Shown here piece after piece: positions 28,382-38,509 of a stretch of DNA of 64,000 bases. The stretch is taken from positions 124,001 to 188,000 of the forward strand of contig NZ_QEPO01000003.1 in the NCBI RefSeq assembly GCF_003252725.1, in the 5' to 3' direction. Within the stretch, counting starts at the first letter, position 1. Each line of letters opens with the position of its first letter. A program made the translations under genes and the position numbers. The notes under the pieces are model-generated. The model was not told the origin of the DNA. It ran no database searches and saw only the letters and a program-made list of their open reading frames with translations. The stretch comes from Haemophilus parainfluenzae. Its GTDB lineage: Bacteria; Pseudomonadota; Gammaproteobacteria; Enterobacterales; Pasteurellaceae.

Positions 28382-28960
28382 ATGATGTTCAATACAAGAC
28401 TAAAAGTCATTTCGTTATTTATTTTAATTGGGTTAATTATATATCCTACGTTTTCAGATAAGACCCTACTTCCTGGTGCACGTCTTGATGTTTATGTTTC
28501 CCTTGTATTAAGCATTCTTCTTTTTTTTGTCGTGATTTATTGGAAAGTGGAAAATGTCCTTTTACAAAGAAAGGCAAAGCCTAAAAGAGCTTCCAATAAA
28601 AAGAAACCCAAAGAAAATATTTTTTATCACATACTCATGAAAGTATTGGGGTATATTATTATGTGTAGTGGTTTTTTTTGTTGCTTTTTCTTACTTTCAA
28701 ACACTTTCTTAACTTTCTATGTTTCCATTTGGGGACAAGAAGAAAACTATATAGCCGAGGTTACTTATAAGCGTAAAAACAAATCGATATATAGTATTAA
28801 TATTTCATCTAATCAATATGGAAATGAAAGATTCACTTCTAAAAAGGTTTATAATTCGGTAGAGAATGGGCAAATACTCCAAATTTATAAAAAAAGAACG
28901 AGCTCGCTCTCCTATATTGATGCATCTGAAGTAATGAAACTTAATGCTCTTTCCAATTAA
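28382..28960 (+). CDS. Unrecognised membrane protein
   Basis: I do not recognise this protein. The frame is open from a GTG inside the yidC terminator, so the ATG at 28382 (or 28385) is preferred, giving about 192 residues; no clear ribosome site is visible. Three hydrophobic segments lie near residues 9-26, 40-55 and 88-115, separated by a very basic loop (QRKAKPKRASNKKKPKE). A C-terminal soluble part of about 75 residues contains a beta-rich YIAEVTYKRKNKSIYSI stretch. It has long T/A runs and appears more AT-rich than its neighbours. It sits between yidC and mnmE, which are adjacent in H. influenzae, so it looks like an insertion into a conserved block. Confidence 0.6.
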   Translation: MMFNTRLKVISLFILIGLIIYPTFSDKTLLPGARLDVYVSLVLSILLFFVVIYWKVENVLLQRKAKPKRASNKKKPKENIFYHILMKVLGYIIMCSGFFCCFFLLSNTFLTFYVSIWGQEENYIAEVTYKRKNKSIYSINISSNQYGNERFTSKKVYNSVENGQILQIYKKRTSSLSYIDASEVMKLNALSN

Positions 28961-29013
28961 TTTTTCCTCAAGATAACCGCAATATTAGAGCGGTCAATTT
29001 TTAGTGAGTTTTT

Positions 29014-30372
29014 ATGAAAGAAACAATCGTCGCACAAGCGACAGCGCCAGGACGTGGTGGTATTGGTATTTTGCGTGTATCCGGCCCAAAAGCGGTTGAA
29101 GTAGCACAAGCAGTTCTCGGTAAATGTCCTAAACCAAGAATGGCAGATTATTTACCTTTTAAAGATGCTGATGGCACAGTATTAGATCAAGGCATTGCAC
29201 TTTATTTTAAATCGCCGAATTCCTTTACCGGTGAAGACATATTGGAATTGCAAGGTCATGGCGGACAAGTGGTATTAGATTTGTTGCTAAAACGAATTTT
29301 ACAACTTGATGGTGTTCGTCTTGCTCGTCCAGGTGAATTTTCTGAACAGGCTTTTTTAAACGATAAATTAGATTTAGCTCAAGCAGAAGCGATCGCGGAT
29401 TTAATTGATGCGACTTCTGAGCAAGCTGCTCGTTCTGCATTAAAATCGCTACAAGGTGAATTTTCCAATAAAGTGAATCAGTTAGTGGATTCCGTGATTT
29501 ATCTGCGTACTTATGTGGAAGCGTCGATTGATTTCCCCGATGAAGAAATTGACTTTTTGGCAGACGGTAAAATAGAAGCAAAATTACGAGAAATTATTGA
29601 TCAACTTGATTTAGTTCGTAGCGAAGCGAAACAAGGCTCGATTTTGCGTGAAGGGATGAGAGTGGTGATTGCCGGTCGTCCAAATGCAGGTAAATCAAGT
29701 TTACTGAATGCTTTAGCGGGCAGAGAGGCCGCCATTGTGACAGATATTGCAGGAACCACTCGTGATGTGTTGCGTGAGCATATTCATATTGATGGCATGC
29801 CTTTACATATTATTGATACCGCAGGGCTTCGTGAAGCGACAGATGAAGTTGAACGTATCGGGATCTCGCGTGCCTGGACGGAGATTGAGCAAGCCGATCG
29901 TATTATCTTAATGTTAGACAGTAGCGATCCTGATAGCCAAAATATTGAAAAAGTGCGGTCAGAATTTTTGTCAAAATTACCTAATAATATGCCGGTGACT
30001 ATCGTTCGCAATAAAGTAGATTTAAGTGGCGAGGCCGTTGGGCTAAAAGAAGAAAATGGAACAACGACCGTTTGTTTATCCGCCCAAACACATCAGGGTG
30101 TAGATTTATTGCGTGAGCATTTAAAACAGGCTATGGGCTTCCAAACAGGGATGGAAGGTGGTTTCTTAGCACGCCGTCGTCATCTTGATGCCTTAGAAAA
30201 AGCGGCTGAACATTTACAAATTGGGTTAGTCCAATTAACTGAATTTCATGCAGGTGAATTATTGGCGGAAGAACTTCGTTTAGTACAAGCTAACTTAAGT
30301 GAAATTACGGGGCAATTTACTTCGGATGATTTGCTCGGCAATATTTTCAGTTCTTTCTGTATTGGAAAATAA
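29014..30372 (+). CDS. mnmE: MnmE (TrmE), tRNA modification GTPase
   Basis: With MnmG makes the 5-carboxymethylaminomethyl group on wobble uridine of tRNA. 452 residues: an N-terminal folate-binding domain ([21 protein letters not shown]), a helical domain, a G domain with [12 protein letters not shown] (about 223), [15 protein letters not shown] and NKVD motifs, and the C-terminal FCIGK with the essential Cys. The ATG at 29014 is preceded by a degenerate uptake-signal-like GAGCGGTC. It ends 10 bases before mntP. Confidence 0.97.
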   Translation: MKETIVAQATAPGRGGIGILRVSGPKAVEVAQAVLGKCPKPRMADYLPFKDADGTVLDQGIALYFKSPNSFTGEDILELQGHGGQVVLDLLLKRILQLDGVRLARPGEFSEQAFLNDKLDLAQAEAIADLIDATSEQAARSALKSLQGEFSNKVNQLVDSVIYLRTYVEASIDFPDEEIDFLADGKIEAKLREIIDQLDLVRSEAKQGSILREGMRVVIAGRPNAGKSSLLNALAGREAAIVTDIAGTTRDVLREHIHIDGMPLHIIDTAGLREATDEVERIGISRAWTEIEQADRIILMLDSSDPDSQNIEKVRSEFLSKLPNNMPVTIVRNKVDLSGEAVGLKEENGTTTVCLSAQTHQGVDLLREHLKQAMGFQTGMEGGFLARRRHLDALEKAAEHLQIGLVQLTEFHAGELLAEELRLVQANLSEITGQFTSDDLLGNIFSSFCIGK

Positions 30373-30382
30373 ACTGTAGTTT

Positions 30383-30940
30383 ATGACTTTTCATATGTTG
30401 TGGGTCATTGCACTTGGTCTTTCGATGGATGCCTTTGCAGTTTCCATCTCTAAAGGCTTAGCAATGCGCGCTTTTCGATGGAAACAAGCATTAGCTATCG
30501 CATGCTGTTTTGAGCTATTCCAAGGCATCATGCCTGCGATAGGCTATGTTGTCGGACTGCAATTTAGTCAGATGATTCAAAATTGGGATCATTGGCTTGC
30601 CTTTGTTTTGCTTGCGCTCATCGGTGTGAATATGATTCGAGAAGGACTTAGCTCGAATGATGAACCCGCTCCCTCATTGATTAGTTTAAAACACTTGCTA
30701 ACACTTGGTGTGGCAACGAGTATTGATGCGTTAGCCATTGGTGTCTCTTTTGCTTTTCTTTCCGTGGACATTTTATTGGCTGTCTTCATCATAGGTTTAA
30801 CAACCTTTGTCATCTCTTTTATTGGAGTAAAGAGCGGTCATTTTTTAGGAAAAAAATTCAAAAGCAAAGCAGAGATTTTTGGTGGTTTAGTGTTATTAGT
30901 CATAGCTGTGAAAATCCTACACGAACATGGTGTTTTTTAA
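30383..30940 (+). CDS. mntP: MntP, manganese efflux pump
   Basis: Exports Mn(II) and protects against manganese excess. The 185-residue DUF204 protein has six hydrophobic segments in two repeats, each with the conserved acidic motif: GLSMDAFAVSISKG (about 12-25) and TSIDALAIGVSF (about 114-125). The start may be Met1 or Met5. In E. coli the homologous gene is controlled by MntR and a Mn riboswitch; the 10-base gap after mnmE leaves no room for that here. The window also encodes a Mn/Fe importer (yfeABCD) and Mn-SOD. Confidence 0.93.
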   Translation: MTFHMLWVIALGLSMDAFAVSISKGLAMRAFRWKQALAIACCFELFQGIMPAIGYVVGLQFSQMIQNWDHWLAFVLLALIGVNMIREGLSSNDEPAPSLISLKHLLTLGVATSIDALAIGVSFAFLSVDILLAVFIIGLTTFVISFIGVKSGHFLGKKFKSKAEIFGGLVLLVIAVKILHEHGVF

Positions 30941-31007
30941 GTGCGAATTTTCGCCTTTTAGATTATAATCTTACGAACTTTGTCTTTTTTAAAAGGGTAA
31001 TAATTGA

Positions 31008-32885
31008 ATGTTAATTGAAAAAATGCATGGCATCGCCCACAGTTTTATCGGAAAAGCGATCTTTGCTTTAATTCCAGTTTCATTTTTGATTGGTGGGATG
31101 TCGGGTTATCTGTATAGCAGCAATGATAGTTTTGCAGCAAAAGTAAATGGTGAAACAATCTCTCAACAAGATTTTTTAAATCGTTACAACCAAGAGTTTG
31201 AAGCGCGCGCACAACAAGAAGGCGAGAGTTTCTTAGCGAAAACTGACTCTGTGGAATTTGTGACAGCACTTCGTCAAAATTTAATTCAACGTTTAGTGGA
31301 TCAAGAATTAATCCGTCAATATGCGAAAGAATTAAAATTAGGTGTAAGTGACGACATGATCAAACGTGCTATTGTCAGCGATCCTAACTTACAATCTAAC
31401 GGTAAATTTGATAACGCCCGTTATCAACAATTATTGACTCAAAATGGTTTAACGTCCGATACTTATGCGGCTATTTTACGTAATGCATTAACACTTGAAC
31501 AAATGCAAAACGGTTTGGCTGATAGTGAGTTTGTTGTGCCGGCTCAAGTAAAAGATAGTGCACAAACCTTTTTCCAAAAACGTATCGCTCGTCTTGCAAC
31601 ACTTCCATTAGCGGATGAAGTGGCAAAACAAAAGGTTACAGAAGAAGAAATTAAAGCATATTACGATGCGAATGCGAAATCACTTGTTCAACCAGAACAG
31701 GAGAAAGTGCAATATATTCGCGTTTCAGCAAATGCATTAGGTAAATTACAACCTGTAACTGAAACACAAATTGCACAATATTATCAAGAAAATAAAGCGC
31801 AATTCATTAGCCAAAAATTAGCACATATCCAATTAGCAACTGAGAAAGAAGCGGATGCCGTTTATCAAGAACTGCAAAAGGGTGCTGATTTTGCTGAATT
31901 AGCAAAAACAAAATCCCTAGATAAACTTTCTGGTGCACACGGTGGTGAATTAGGTTGGGTAAAAGACAACGAATTACCGAAAGACTTTGAAGATGCGGCA
32001 TTATTATTAAATGTTGGTCAATACAGCACACCAGTTAATGTGGATGGGGCTTACCATATTATTTTAGTGCAAGATCGTAAAGAACGTACTTTAGACGAAG
32101 TAAAAGAGCAAATCGCGGATACTGTACGTAAAAACTTAGCAGAAAGCCGTTTCCAAGCGGTAGAAAAAGCGGTTCGTGAAAAAGCAGCAGAAAGTAGTGA
32201 TTCTTTAGCTGCAGTAGCAGAAGCAGCAGGCGTGAAAGTGGAAGAAACAGATTATTTCGGTAAAAATAATGTCCCTGCGGCATTAAATTTCCCAAATGTG
32301 ACTTCTGCCATTTTTGAATCAGATATTGCAAATGGCGGTGCAAATTCTGAACCATTAACTGTTGGTGAAAATGAATTTGTTGTGGTGCGTGTCGTGGATC
32401 ATAAAGCTGAAGGTTTACAAAGCCTTGATGAAGCGAAATCAACGATTGAGCAATTCTTAAAACGTGAAAAAGCTGATAAAGTATTAGCTGAAAAAGCAGA
32501 GCAAGCGGTTAAAGCGTTATCTGCCGATCCAACTAAATTACCAGCAGGTATTAGTTTTGGTGAGCCACAAACCTTTACGTTAGTGGATAATAAAGATCCA
32601 GTGCTTTATGAAGGTGTATTTGCCATTGCAAAACCACAAGATGGCAAAGCGGCTTATCAAGTTGCTCGTAACAGCAAAGGTGATGTGGTTGTGGTTGCCC
32701 TTGAACGTGTAGAAGAACCTACTTTAAATGAGCAAGAATTAGCAAAATTTAGCACTCAACTTCTTCGTGCGCGTCAAGGTGAATTACAAGGACAGTTAAT
32801 GCAAGCATTGCGTGAAAAAGCACAAATCGAGATTAATACCAGCTTTATTAATCAAGATGATTCGGAAGAAGGTGCGGCTCACTAA
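31008..32885 (+). CDS. ppiD: PpiD, periplasmic folding chaperone (parvulin family)
   Basis: An inner-membrane-anchored periplasmic chaperone near the Sec translocon. 625 residues: an N-terminal membrane anchor (about 13-35, GKAIFALIPVSFLIGGMSGYL), a SurA/PpiD N-terminal helical domain (VNGETISQQDFLNRYNQEFE), a parvulin-like rotamase domain at about 263-355 (AHIQLATEKEADAVYQEL ... GELGWVKDNELPKDFEDAA), and a C-terminal helical part. A palindromic TATAAT (30960-30971) may be the -10. It is followed by an uptake-signal hairpin terminator. Confidence 0.95.
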   Translation: MLIEKMHGIAHSFIGKAIFALIPVSFLIGGMSGYLYSSNDSFAAKVNGETISQQDFLNRYNQEFEARAQQEGESFLAKTDSVEFVTALRQNLIQRLVDQELIRQYAKELKLGVSDDMIKRAIVSDPNLQSNGKFDNARYQQLLTQNGLTSDTYAAILRNALTLEQMQNGLADSEFVVPAQVKDSAQTFFQKRIARLATLPLADEVAKQKVTEEEIKAYYDANAKSLVQPEQEKVQYIRVSANALGKLQPVTETQIAQYYQENKAQFISQKLAHIQLATEKEADAVYQELQKGADFAELAKTKSLDKLSGAHGGELGWVKDNELPKDFEDAALLLNVGQYSTPVNVDGAYHIILVQDRKERTLDEVKEQIADTVRKNLAESRFQAVEKAVREKAAESSDSLAAVAEAAGVKVEETDYFGKNNVPAALNFPNVTSAIFESDIANGGANSEPLTVGENEFVVVRVVDHKAEGLQSLDEAKSTIEQFLKREKADKVLAEKAEQAVKALSADPTKLPAGISFGEPQTFTLVDNKDPVLYEGVFAIAKPQDGKAAYQVARNSKGDVVVVALERVEEPTLNEQELAKFSTQLLRARQGELQGQLMQALREKAQIEINTSFINQDDSEEGAAH

Positions 32886-32933
32886 GCCGATTGAAATATC
32901 ATTCATCATCAATTTCTGATGGAAAATAAAAGC

Positions 32934-32965
32934 AAAGTGCGGTAAATTTTAACCGCACTTTTTTA
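32934..32965 (+). terminator. Terminator made of two inverted uptake signals after ppiD
   Basis: AAAGTGCGGT (32934-32943), loop AAATTTTA, ACCGCACTTT (32952-32961), T-run: a 10-bp stem where each arm is an uptake signal sequence. Confidence 0.9.
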
Positions 32966-32985
32966 TATAAAACAAGGAGAAGACT

Positions 32986-33336
32986 ATGGCTCAAGAAACC
33001 ATTTTCAGCAAAATTATTCGCAAAGAAATTCCTGCTAATATTGTTTATCAAGATGAATTAGTGACCGCATTCCGTGATATTTCACCTCAAGCGAAAACCC
33101 ATATTTTGATTATCCCAAATAAAGTTATTCCAACGGTTAATGATGTGACAGAACAAGATGAAATTACCTTGGGTCGCTTATTTACTGTCGCGGCTAAAAT
33201 TGCTAAAGAAGAAGGCATTGCCGAAGACGGTTATCGTTTGATCGTGAATTGTAATAAACACGGTGGACAAGAAGTATTCCATATCCATATGCATCTTGTT
33301 GGTGGTGAACCTTTAGGTAGAATGTTGGCAAAATAA
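32986..33336 (+). CDS. hinT: HinT, HIT-family purine nucleoside phosphoramidase
   Basis: A small dimeric hydrolase of nucleoside phosphoramidates. 116 residues; the catalytic histidine triad is HIHMHLVGG (about 99-107), preceded by the conserved N-terminal [18 protein letters not shown] and [13 protein letters not shown]. Good AAGGAGA site. Its stop overlaps the ATG of ycfL (TAATG), so it heads the hinT-ycfL-nagZ-rlmC operon. Confidence 0.97.
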   Translation: MAQETIFSKIIRKEIPANIVYQDELVTAFRDISPQAKTHILIIPNKVIPTVNDVTEQDEITLGRLFTVAAKIAKEEGIAEDGYRLIVNCNKHGGQEVFHIHMHLVGGEPLGRMLAK

Positions 33337-33683
33337 TGAAAAAGATCCTCATTACAGCAACGGTATTATTTTTAACGGCTTGTTCATCTGCACCAAATAT
33401 TGTGGGAACCAATAAGCCAATTTTAAATATGGCGGCAAATTTAGCACCGGCTTTAGATGTTGATTTGTCTGATAATACGGCAGCTTTAAAAAATAAAACC
33501 ACGCAACAACTCAATGTGCTTTACCATCTTTATTGGTATAACACACAAGGTGTAACGCAAGTTTGGCCGAATCAGCAAGAAAGCCAATCAGGCAATATTT
33601 TATTGCAACCACAAGAGAAGAAAGTGTTTGAACTACCAAAACCAAGCACAGAAAGTAGCAATTACCGTCTTTATTTACAATAG
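33336..33683 (+). CDS. ycfL: YcfL-like lipoprotein (DUF1425)
   Basis: A 115-residue lipoprotein with signal [16 protein letters not shown]; the lipobox LTAC puts the lipidated Cys at residue 16, followed by Ser, which predicts outer-membrane sorting. The mature part is a small beta-type domain (LNVLYHLYWYNTQGVTQVWPN). Sequence pattern and position after hinT match E. coli YcfL, whose function is not established. It starts inside the hinT stop and ends 3 bases before nagZ. Confidence 0.82.
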   Translation: MKKILITATVLFLTACSSAPNIVGTNKPILNMAANLAPALDVDLSDNTAALKNKTTQQLNVLYHLYWYNTQGVTQVWPNQQESQSGNILLQPQEKKVFELPKPSTESSNYRLYLQ

Positions 33684-33686
33684 TTT

Positions 33687-34730
33687 ATGTCTACACTATT
33701 AATTGACCTTGAAGGTCATGAACTGAAACAAGAAGAAGTTGAATTACTGGAACATCCTTTAGTTGCCGGTTTAATTTTATTTACCCGCAATTTTTATGAT
33801 CGTCAGCAAGTTCAAGCGCTAATTAAATCCATTCGTCAGCGAGTAAAAAAGCCTTTATTGATCACAGTTGATCAAGAAGGTGGTCGCGTGCAACGTTTTC
33901 GTGAAGGTTTCACTCAGCTCCCTGCGATGCAAGTTTTTGCGGCGTTAGTTGAGGGCTCAACTCAGCAACAGCAAATAGCAAAAGAAGCGGGTTGGCAAAT
34001 GGCGGCTGAAATGGTGGCGTTAGATATTGATTTGAGTTTTGCGCCAGTGTTGGATTTAGGTCATGAATGTCGTGCGATTGGTGATCGTAGTTTTGGCTGT
34101 GATGTAAAAAGTGCGGTCAATTTAGCAGCAGCTTTTATTGATGGTATGCACCAGGCGGGCATGGCAACAACAGGAAAACACTTCCCAGGACACGGCCATG
34201 TTTTAGCCGATTCTCATCTTGAAACCCCTTATGATGAGCGACCAAAAGAAGTGATTTTTAATCATGATATTTTGCCATTCCAGCAATTAATTCAACAGAG
34301 TAAGCTTGATGCGATTATGCCGGCTCACGTGATTTATACACAATGTGATAGCCAGCCAGCAAGCGGGTCGACTTATTGGTTAAAAGAAGTTTTGCGTAAA
34401 CAGTTAGGCTTCCATGGGGCGATTTTCTCTGATGATTTAGGCATGAAAGGCGCAGGCTTTATGGGTGATTTTGTGGCTCGCAGTGAAAAAGCCTTGAAGG
34501 CTGGTTGTGACTTATTATTGCTTTGTAATGAGCGTGAAGGAGTCATTCAAGTGCTTGATAATCTGAAGCTAGAGGAAACAACGGAGCATTTTGCAGCTCG
34601 CCAAGCTCGCTTGAAATCGCTCTTTAAACAAAAATTCTTTGATTGGTCAGAACTCACCAAAACTTCGCGTTGGATTGAAAATCATCAAAAACTGACCGCA
34701 CTTCAACAAGAGTGGCTTGCTTCTAAATGA
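33687..34730 (+). CDS. nagZ: NagZ, beta-N-acetylhexosaminidase
   Basis: Cytoplasmic enzyme that releases GlcNAc from anhydromuropeptides in peptidoglycan recycling. 347 residues of glycoside hydrolase family 3: [14 protein letters not shown] (about 59-72), [23 protein letters not shown], the general acid His loop [15 protein letters not shown], and the nucleophile Asp in [12 protein letters not shown] (about 248). It overlaps rlmC by four bases. GlcNAc from this step could feed NagA/NagB in the same window. Confidence 0.96.
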   Translation: MSTLLIDLEGHELKQEEVELLEHPLVAGLILFTRNFYDRQQVQALIKSIRQRVKKPLLITVDQEGGRVQRFREGFTQLPAMQVFAALVEGSTQQQQIAKEAGWQMAAEMVALDIDLSFAPVLDLGHECRAIGDRSFGCDVKSAVNLAAAFIDGMHQAGMATTGKHFPGHGHVLADSHLETPYDERPKEVIFNHDILPFQQLIQQSKLDAIMPAHVIYTQCDSQPASGSTYWLKEVLRKQLGFHGAIFSDDLGMKGAGFMGDFVARSEKALKAGCDLLLLCNEREGVIQVLDNLKLEETTEHFAARQARLKSLFKQKFFDWSELTKTSRWIENHQKLTALQQEWLASK

Positions 34731-35899
34731 TTGATTGCCATCATTATCAAAAAGGTGATTGCCGTTCTTGTCAATGGCTTGAAATGCCTTATGAAGAGCA
34801 ACTCGCCAAGAAAGAAGAGCATCTTAAACAACAACTTGCCAAATTAGATTGTAATAATTTAATTTGGCATCCACCTTTTTATTCCTCCGAGTCTGCCTTT
34901 CGTAATAAAGCGAAAATGGTGGTAAGTGGCGCAGTGGAACGTCCCATTTTAGGTATTTTACAAGACCCGAATGATCCACAAAGTGCGGTGGATTTATGTG
35001 ATTGTCCGCTTTATCCGCAACGCTTTGCAGAGCTATTCCCAATTCTAAAAGATTTTATTGGACGCGCGGGTTTAGTTCCTTATAACGTGGCTAAACAAAA
35101 AGGTGAACTGAAATATATTCTGCTTACAGAAAGCCAACATACAAAAAAATTGATGTTGCGTTTTGTATTGCGTTCAGAAACTAAATTACCGTTAATTCAA
35201 CGTGAATTTGCAGGGTTATTGGAAAAATTACCACAACTTGAAGTGGTGAGCGTGAATATCCAACCTCTGCACGCAGCGATCTTAGAAGGTGAGAAAGAAA
35301 TCTTTTTGACGGACCAGCACACCTTATCAGAAAGTTTTAATGGTATTCCGTTGTTTATTCGCCCTCAAAGTTTCTTCCAAACGAATCCACTTGTCGCGCA
35401 AGGGTTATATGCAACGGCACAAGATTGGGTACAAGATTTACCAATTACTAAACTTTGGGATCTCTTTTGTGGCGTTGGTGGCTTTGGACTTCATTGTACT
35501 AAAGCTTTACAGGATAAACATCAACAAGAAGTGGAGTTGACGGGGATTGAAATTTCCCCATCTGCTATTCAAGCGGCGACTCAATCCGCTCAGGCGTTAG
35601 GGCTAAACAACGTTAAATTCCAATCTTTGGATGCCGCTAATTTTGCTTTAGCACAAGATGAAAATAAACCAGATTTGGTGATCATCAACCCACCTCGTCG
35701 AGGCATCGGAAAGGAACTCGCAGAATTTCTCAATGAAATGCAACCGCACTTTATTCTTTATTCCAGTTGCAATGCGATTTCCATGGGAAAAGATTTGCAA
35801 CATCTAACCAATTATAAGCTTACTCAAATTCAATTATTTGATATGTTCCCGCATACAGCACATTATGAAGCACTGACATTGCTGGAACTCAATCCTTAA
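34727..35899 (+). CDS. rlmC: RlmC, 23S rRNA (uracil-747-C5)-methyltransferase
   Basis: A SAM-dependent methyltransferase, 390 residues. The N-terminal cysteines [14 protein letters not shown] (4-17), with CDC later, form the [4Fe-4S] site of this family. The SAM-binding [13 protein letters not shown] is near 245, INPPRRGIG near 323, and the catalytic Cys is in YSSCNAISM. The N-terminal pattern and length fit RlmC (RumB) better than RlmD, which has a TRAM domain. The last codons (Asn-Pro-stop) lie in the left arm of a large terminator. Confidence 0.94.
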   Translation: MIDCHHYQKGDCRSCQWLEMPYEEQLAKKEEHLKQQLAKLDCNNLIWHPPFYSSESAFRNKAKMVVSGAVERPILGILQDPNDPQSAVDLCDCPLYPQRFAELFPILKDFIGRAGLVPYNVAKQKGELKYILLTESQHTKKLMLRFVLRSETKLPLIQREFAGLLEKLPQLEVVSVNIQPLHAAILEGEKEIFLTDQHTLSESFNGIPLFIRPQSFFQTNPLVAQGLYATAQDWVQDLPITKLWDLFCGVGGFGLHCTKALQDKHQQEVELTGIEISPSAIQAATQSAQALGLNNVKFQSLDAANFALAQDENKPDLVIINPPRRGIGKELAEFLNEMQPHFILYSSCNAISMGKDLQHLTNYKLTQIQLFDMFPHTAHYEALTLLELNP

Positions 35900-35940
35900 T
35901 AAAAAAGCTAACAGAAATGTTAGCTTTTTTATTAAGGATT
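35891..35940. terminator. Bidirectional terminator with perfect 23-bp arms overlapping two coding ends
   Basis: Positions 35891-35913 and 35918-35940 are perfect inverted copies around a GAAA tetraloop. The left arm contains the last two codons and stop of rlmC (AAT CCT TAA). The right arm, on the minus strand, contains the same last two codons and stop of yfeD. Confidence 0.95.
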
Positions 35941-36765
35941 TAATCGCACTTTTATTTTGCTATAAATCAGGGCAAGCAAGAAAAATGCCGCTTGTAACAA
36001 AATAATGCATGCACCAGTGGACGCATCAAAATGATAGCTAAGTAGCACGCCTAGTAAACTTGCAGTTACAGCACTGATGATCGCGATAACAAGCATCTTA
36101 TCGAAGCGATTCGTCAGGGTTAGCGCGGTGATGCCAGGCGCAATTAGCATCGCTACAACTAGAATAACCCCAACGACTTGCATCGTACTCACAATGGTGA
36201 GTGCGAGTAATGTGAGCAAGCCATAATGCAATAATTTAGGCGAGAGACCCGCAACGCGAGCATGGCTAGGATCAAAGCAATAAAGCAGAAAATCACGGCG
36301 CTTTAAGCCAAGTAAAATAAAAATGATCAAGGCAATAATTGCCGTTTGAATGAGCTCTTCTCGGCTTACACCCAATACGTTACCGAATAAGATGTGTGTG
36401 AGGTGTTGTGAGGTTTGGATTTTAGTGAACAGCACCAAACCAATGGCAAACATCCCTGAAAATACAATCCCCATCGCGGTATCTTCTTTGATACGGCTGT
36501 TTTCTTTTAAATAACCTACCCCTAAGGCGCAGGCAATACCTGAGACAAAGGCTCCAATCACTAATGGAATACCGGCTAGAAAAGCTAATACAATACCTGG
36601 TAAGACGGCATGGGAAATAGCATCACCCATTAATGACCATCCTTTCAACACTAAATAGCAAGAGAGTAGCGCACATATAACGGCAACGACTAATGCCGTG
36701 AGTAACGCATTTTGCATAAAAGCAAATTGAAATGGCTCAACTAAAATAGAGAATATTTCACTCAT
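35932..36765 (-). CDS. yfeD: YfeD-like Mn/Fe ABC transporter permease
   Basis: The second membrane subunit of a chelated-metal (manganese/iron) importer, ABC-3 family. 277 residues with eight or so hydrophobic segments; family segments GWSLMGDAISHAVLPGIVLAF (about 42-62) and the late MLIAPGITALTLTNRFDKML are clear. Paralogous to the neighbouring permease, which it overlaps by 8 bases. Last gene of yfeABCD. Confidence 0.93.
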   Translation of the reverse strand: MSEIFSILVEPFQFAFMQNALLTALVVAVICALLSCYLVLKGWSLMGDAISHAVLPGIVLAFLAGIPLVIGAFVSGIACALGVGYLKENSRIKEDTAMGIVFSGMFAIGLVLFTKIQTSQHLTHILFGNVLGVSREELIQTAIIALIIFILLGLKRRDFLLYCFDPSHARVAGLSPKLLHYGLLTLLALTIVSTMQVVGVILVVAMLIAPGITALTLTNRFDKMLVIAIISAVTASLLGVLLSYHFDASTGACIILLQAAFFLLALIYSKIKVRLNP

Positions 36766-37609
36766 GGGCCACCGCCTTACGTCGTTTTTGACTCATTAAT
36801 CCGTATTTAGGCGAGAAGAGAAAAGCCAATAAAAATAACAAGGTTTGTAATGTCACGATGACACCACCCGTTGCACCATCTAAATAATAGCTTAAATAGA
36901 CGCCGACGAAACCCGTGATTGCCCCTAATGCTACGGCAATTTTGATCAGAGTTTTGAACTTGTCAGTAAGTAAATAAGCGGTTGCGCCTGGTGTGATTAC
37001 CATCGCAATCACTAAAATCGCCCCGACAGTTTGTAATGCCGCAACGACACAAGCACTCAAGAGTGTAAAAAAGAGAACTTTGTAAAACAGTGGTGAAAGT
37101 CCAACTGTAATTGCTTGCGTTTCATCAAAGAAAATCAGTAACAGATCCTTCCAAAAAATAAGCAATAAGACCAAGCAAATCAACATAATGATGGCTACTT
37201 GATAAATATCTTCATCGGCAATCCCGAGAATATTACCGAGAATGATGTTTTGCACATTTATCGAGGTCGGATTCAAGGAAATAATCAGCAATCCAAGGGC
37301 AAAGAATGTGCTGAAAATAAAGCCGATAACGGCATCTTCTTTGAGTTTAGAAATGGATTTTATCCATAAAATGGAAAGTGCGGCCAAAATTCCGGCAAAA
37401 AAAGCACCTAAAGCATAGGGGAGTGAAAAGGCATAAGCTATCGCCACACCCGGAACCACGGAATGAGAGAGCGCGTCGCCAATTAATGACCAGCCTTTCA
37501 ACATTAAATAGGCGGAAAGAAAGGCACAAATGCCACCAACTGCGGCACTTATCCACATGGCTTTTTGCATATATTCATAGGAGAAAGGTTCCAGTAAATA
37601 TTCAAGCAT
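36758..37609 (-). CDS. yfeC: YfeC-like Mn/Fe ABC transporter permease
   Basis: The first membrane subunit of the same importer; 283 residues, ABC-3 family. It carries the same signature as its partner (GWSLIGDALSHSVVPGVAIAY near 42-62; MVITPGATAYLLTDKFKTL). Its start lies 3 bases after the yfeB stop. The two permeases would form a heterodimer with a dimer of YfeB. Confidence 0.93.
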   Translation of the reverse strand: MLEYLLEPFSYEYMQKAMWISAAVGGICAFLSAYLMLKGWSLIGDALSHSVVPGVAIAYAFSLPYALGAFFAGILAALSILWIKSISKLKEDAVIGFIFSTFFALGLLIISLNPTSINVQNIILGNILGIADEDIYQVAIIMLICLVLLLIFWKDLLLIFFDETQAITVGLSPLFYKVLFFTLLSACVVAALQTVGAILVIAMVITPGATAYLLTDKFKTLIKIAVALGAITGFVGVYLSYYLDGATGGVIVTLQTLLFLLAFLFSPKYGLMSQKRRKAVAHE

Positions 37610-37612
37610 GAC

Positions 37613-38509
37613 TTATTCCTTGTCAGACGGAGGTAGACGACAGGATTTTACAGCCGTTGCGGGCGGATCATTTTTGGTTTCGCCATAGAAGACAACGGGA
37701 CGTTCATCATCCGTAAGCACGGTGACTGCACGTTTATCTTCATCATTATGCAGATCTTCACCCAATAATTTGATGTGTCGTAATACACCACCAAAGACTT
37801 TTTCCAAATTATGCTGATTGAATGTATCTTCCGTTTTACCGGCAGCAATCACAGTACGGTTAATCATCACCACTTGATCACAGAAGTCTGGTACTGAACC
37901 TAAGTTGTGGGTAGAAACTAAAATTAAATGGCCTTCAGCACGTAATTGGCGAAGGAGTTCCACAATGGCATTTTCGGTTTTAACATCCACACCTGTAAAA
38001 GGTTCATCAAGCAAGATAATTTTACTTTGTTGTGCTAATGCACGAGCCAAAAATACGCGTTTTTTCTGCCCACCAGAAAGCTCGCCGATTTGCCGTTCAG
38101 CTAAATGCTCGATGTTTACTCGTTGCATCGCTTCGAGCACTTTTTGTTTGTCTTCAGCTTTTGGAATGCGTAGGAAATTCATGTAGCCGTAGCGTCCCAT
38201 CATGACAACATCATAAACGGAGACTGGAAATTGCCAATCGACCTCTTCCGCTTGCGGCACATAGGCAACCAAATTTTGTTTCAACGCTCGATTAATTGGC
38301 AAACCACAAAGCGCAATATTGCCTTGCTGTGGCTTGATTAAGCCCATGATGCTTTTGAATAGCGTTGATTTTCCGCTCCCATTTACGCCGACAAGAGCAC
38401 AGATGGTTCCCCCTTGTAATGCAAAGGTCACATCATAAATTGCAGTGTGCCCGTTGTTGTAACGTACGGTTACATCATTAACGGAAATAGAAGCGGAAAG
38501 TTCAGTCAT
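37613..38509 (-). CDS. yfeB: YfeB-like Mn/Fe ABC transporter ATPase
   Basis: ATP-binding subunit, 298 residues. Walker [15 protein letters not shown] (about 38-50), Q-loop PQAEEVDW, signature [15 protein letters not shown] (about 143), Walker [13 protein letters not shown] and the switch His in STHNLGS. The tail beyond about residue 240 ([19 protein letters not shown] onward) is longer than a bare ABC domain. It overlaps the binding-protein gene by one base. Confidence 0.95.
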   Translation of the reverse strand: MTELSASISVNDVTVRYNNGHTAIYDVTFALQGGTICALVGVNGSGKSTLFKSIMGLIKPQQGNIALCGLPINRALKQNLVAYVPQAEEVDWQFPVSVYDVVMMGRYGYMNFLRIPKAEDKQKVLEAMQRVNIEHLAERQIGELSGGQKKRVFLARALAQQSKIILLDEPFTGVDVKTENAIVELLRQLRAEGHLILVSTHNLGSVPDFCDQVVMINRTVIAAGKTEDTFNQHNLEKVFGGVLRHIKLLGEDLHNDEDKRAVTVLTDDERPVVFYGETKNDPPATAVKSCRLPPSDKE

